Source: Chelativorans sp.
GTDB lineage: Bacteria > Pseudomonadota > Alphaproteobacteria > Rhizobiales > Rhizobiaceae
Assembly: GCF_031180965.1 (NCBI RefSeq)
Contig: NZ_JAPSLH010000017.1
Span: 24,144-88,143, forward strand
Reading direction: 5' to 3'
Length of the DNA stretch: 64,000 nt
The notes beneath the pieces were generated by a model. It was given only the letters and a program-made list of their open reading frames with translations. It was not told where the DNA came from and ran no database searches. Numbering within the stretch: the stretch's first letter is position 1; each line of letters opens with the position of its first letter. Below are positions 62,524 through 64,000 of the stretch, one piece after another. A program made the translations under genes and the position numbers.

Positions 62524-63390
62524 ATGGTTTCCACACATATTGCCAGCAATTTCCGCCGGCCGCGGGCGCGCGCGCTGGCGCTTGCCGCGATCGCCGCGCC
62601 GCTCCTGCTTGCTGGCTGCAACGCGGAGAGGGATCTCGACCTTTCCGCCTATGTCGAGCAGACCGAACCCGCCGACGTTCTCTACAATCAGGGCCTGGCC
62701 AACCTCAATGCCGGCCGCATGAAGGAGGCCGTCGCCAAGTTTGAGGCCGTCGACCGCCAGCATCCCTATTCGGAATTCGCTCGCAAGGCGCTGGTCATGA
62801 ACACCTTCGCCAATTACCGGCAGGGCAAGTATACCGACGCGATCAATGCCGGGAAACGTTATGTGAGCCTCTATCCCACCAGCGAGGACGCGGCCTATGC
62901 GCAGTATCTCGTCGGGATGAGCTATTTCCGCCAGATCAAGGACGTGACCCAGGACCAGCGCGAATCGCGCCTCACCATGGAGGCCATGCAGCAGGTGGTC
63001 GACCGCTGGCCCGAGTCGGAATATGTGACGGACGCGCAGGCGAAGATCCGCTTCGCCCGCGACCAGCTCGCCGGCAAGGAGATGCAGGTCGGCCGCTACT
63101 ATCTGGAGCGGCGCGAATATATCGCCGCCATCAGGCGTTTCCGCGGCGTGGTCGAGAACTATCCCAATACGCGCCATGTGGAAGAGGCGTTGGCGCGCCT
63201 GGTGGAAGCCTATTTCGCCATGGGCATCGCCTCGGAAGCGCAGACGGCGGCCGCCGTGCTCGGCCACAACTTCCCGGAAAGCCAGTGGTACAAGGATTCC
63301 TACACGCTCCTGCAATCGGGCGGGCTGCAGCCGCGTGAGGACACGGGGTCCTGGATTTCGCGCGCCGCCTCCCTGATTACGGGGGGCTGA
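62524..63390 (+). CDS. bamD: outer membrane assembly lipoprotein BamD
   Basis: This 288-residue lipoprotein has a signal peptide with lipobox LLAGC (about residues 30-34), then TPR-like helical repeats ([76 protein letters not shown]). It is the essential scaffold of the BAM complex that inserts beta-barrel proteins. The ATG at 62524 follows AGAGGAAC; earlier in-frame sequence overlaps the inverted repeat and is unrelated. Confidence 0.94.
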   Translation: MVSTHIASNFRRPRARALALAAIAAPLLLAGCNAERDLDLSAYVEQTEPADVLYNQGLANLNAGRMKEAVAKFEAVDRQHPYSEFARKALVMNTFANYRQGKYTDAINAGKRYVSLYPTSEDAAYAQYLVGMSYFRQIKDVTQDQRESRLTMEAMQQVVDRWPESEYVTDAQAKIRFARDQLAGKEMQVGRYYLERREYIAAIRRFRGVVENYPNTRHVEEALARLVEAYFAMGIASEAQTAAAVLGHNFPESQWYKDSYTLLQSGGLQPREDTGSWISRAASLITGG

Positions 63391-63403
63391 CGCCGGACCG
63401 TCG

Positions 63404-64000
63404 ATGCTGTCGCACCTTTCGATCCGCGATATCGTCCTGATCGAACGGCTCGACATCGATTTTTCCGCCGGGCTCTCGGTCCTGACGGGCGAGACCGGTG
63501 CCGGCAAGTCCATCCTGCTCGACGCGCTCTCCCTCGCGCTCGGCGCGCGGGGCGATGCCTCGCTCGTCCGCCACGGCGCGGAGCAGGGCCAGGTGACCGC
63601 GGTCTTCGACGTGCCGGCGGTCCATCCCGCCCGCGAGATCCTGCGCGAGAACGCCTTTTCCGACGAGGGCGACATCATCCTGCGCCGCACTCAGGCGGCC
63701 GACGGACGCACCCGCGTCTTCATCAACGACCAGCCGGCGAGCGTCACCCTGATGCGCGAGGTCGGGCGCGCGCTGGTGGAGATCCACGGCCAGCACGACG
63801 AGCGGGCCCTGGTTGACCCCTCCGCCCATCGCGAGCTTCTCGATGCTTTCGGCGGCCTTGGCGCGCGCACGGCTGCCGTGCGCGCCGCTTTTCGCGACTG
63901 GCGTCAGGCCGAGCAGGAGCTTGCCCGCCACCGCGCCAGGGTGGAGGCGGCCGCGCGCGAGGCCGATTATCTGCGCGCCTCGGTCGAGGAATTGTCGAAG
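63404..64000 (+). CDS. recN: DNA repair protein RecN, partial (3' end off window)
   Basis: The first 199 codons of RecN, an SMC-like ATPase for double-strand break repair, are present. Walker A GETGAGKSILLDALSLALG lies at about residues 29-47, with FINDQPASVTLMREVG and the family motif IHGQHDERALVDPSAHRELLDAF. The start of the coiled-coil region (RVEAAAREADYLRASVEELSK) is reached at the window edge. It begins 13 bp after bamD, so the two are probably co-transcribed. Confidence 0.95.
   Translation, partial: MLSHLSIRDIVLIERLDIDFSAGLSVLTGETGAGKSILLDALSLALGARGDASLVRHGAEQGQVTAVFDVPAVHPAREILRENAFSDEGDIILRRTQAADGRTRVFINDQPASVTLMREVGRALVEIHGQHDERALVDPSAHRELLDAFGGLGARTAAVRAAFRDWRQAEQELARHRARVEAAAREADYLRASVEELSK

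Noticed and set aside
1..64000. Prophage, insertion sequence, CRISPR array, integron or tRNA-linked island
   Set aside because: No transposase, integrase, phage structural gene, regularly spaced repeats or tRNA cloverleaf was seen; the only mobile-like elements are the toxin-antitoxin pair and the small palindromic repeats.

Overview
The window is GC-rich chromosomal DNA of an alphaproteobacterium, most likely a member of the Hyphomicrobiales (Rhizobiales), Phyllobacteriaceae/Mesorhizobium-like. The grounds are the complete division and cell-wall (dcw) cluster followed by lpxC, bamD and recN, an FtsZ with a long Pro/Ala/Gln-rich linker, a fused ArsR-methyltransferase regulator next to metF, the betaine-lipid genes btaAB, a RutR-type pyrimidine regulon and a pca (protocatechuate) operon. 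I see no prophage, insertion sequence, CRISPR array or tRNA gene. Species-level assignment is not possible from this alone.

Region 1 (1-3.9 kb) is a leftward pcaCHGB operon for protocatechuate ring cleavage, with a divergent AraC-type regulator instead of the LysR-type PcaQ usual in rhizobia. Region 2 (3.9-13.7 kb) is a reductive pyrimidine catabolism locus: an NMT1-type ABC transporter, dihydropyrimidinase, an N-carbamoyl amino acid hydrolase (beta-ureidopropionase type), a beta-alanine:pyruvate-type aminotransferase and a divergent RutR regulator. A near-perfect RutR operator lies in the divergent promoter. A MazEF-type toxin-antitoxin pair sits inside this locus, and the first enzyme of the pathway (dihydropyrimidine dehydrogenase) is not present in the window.

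Region 3 (13.7-41.6 kb) holds mixed housekeeping and accessory genes. They include a translationally coupled ThDP-enzyme/CoA-transferase pair of unknown pathway, the translation factor EttA, an HWE-type sensor kinase with a single-domain receiver, a KAS III, a MOSC protein, a two-domain VOC fusion and sahR-metF with a long operator-like dyad overlapping the sahR Shine-Dalgarno. A 28-residue membrane peptide gene, a type III PLP decarboxylase and a GH25 muramidase follow; the last two converge on mirror-image G-quadruplex-capable repeats. Next come btaBA for phosphorus-free betaine lipids, an ArsR/AHSA1 pair, peptidoglycan-acting enzymes and the RNase P RNA gene rnpB.

Region 4 (41.6-64 kb) is the dcw cluster, mraZ-rsmH-ftsL-ftsI-murE-murF-mraY-murD-ftsW-murG-murC-murB-ddl-ftsQ-ftsA-ftsZ, then lpxC, bamD and the start of recN. 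Most neighbours overlap by 4 bp. The tight packing is broken at mraY/murD and murB/ddl, and both gaps hold related palindromic intergenic repeats. The ddl gap also carries a helically phased direct repeat, which suggests a separate promoter for ddl-ftsQAZ. The ftsZ/lpxC and lpxC/bamD gaps hold further symmetrical elements with no clear explanation.

No convincing new multi-gene system was found. The most noteworthy signals are small and regulatory: the paired G4 arrays, the two-state hairpin at the btaA start, the sahR dyad, the RutR operator, the dcw repeats and the structured ftsZ-lpxC spacer.
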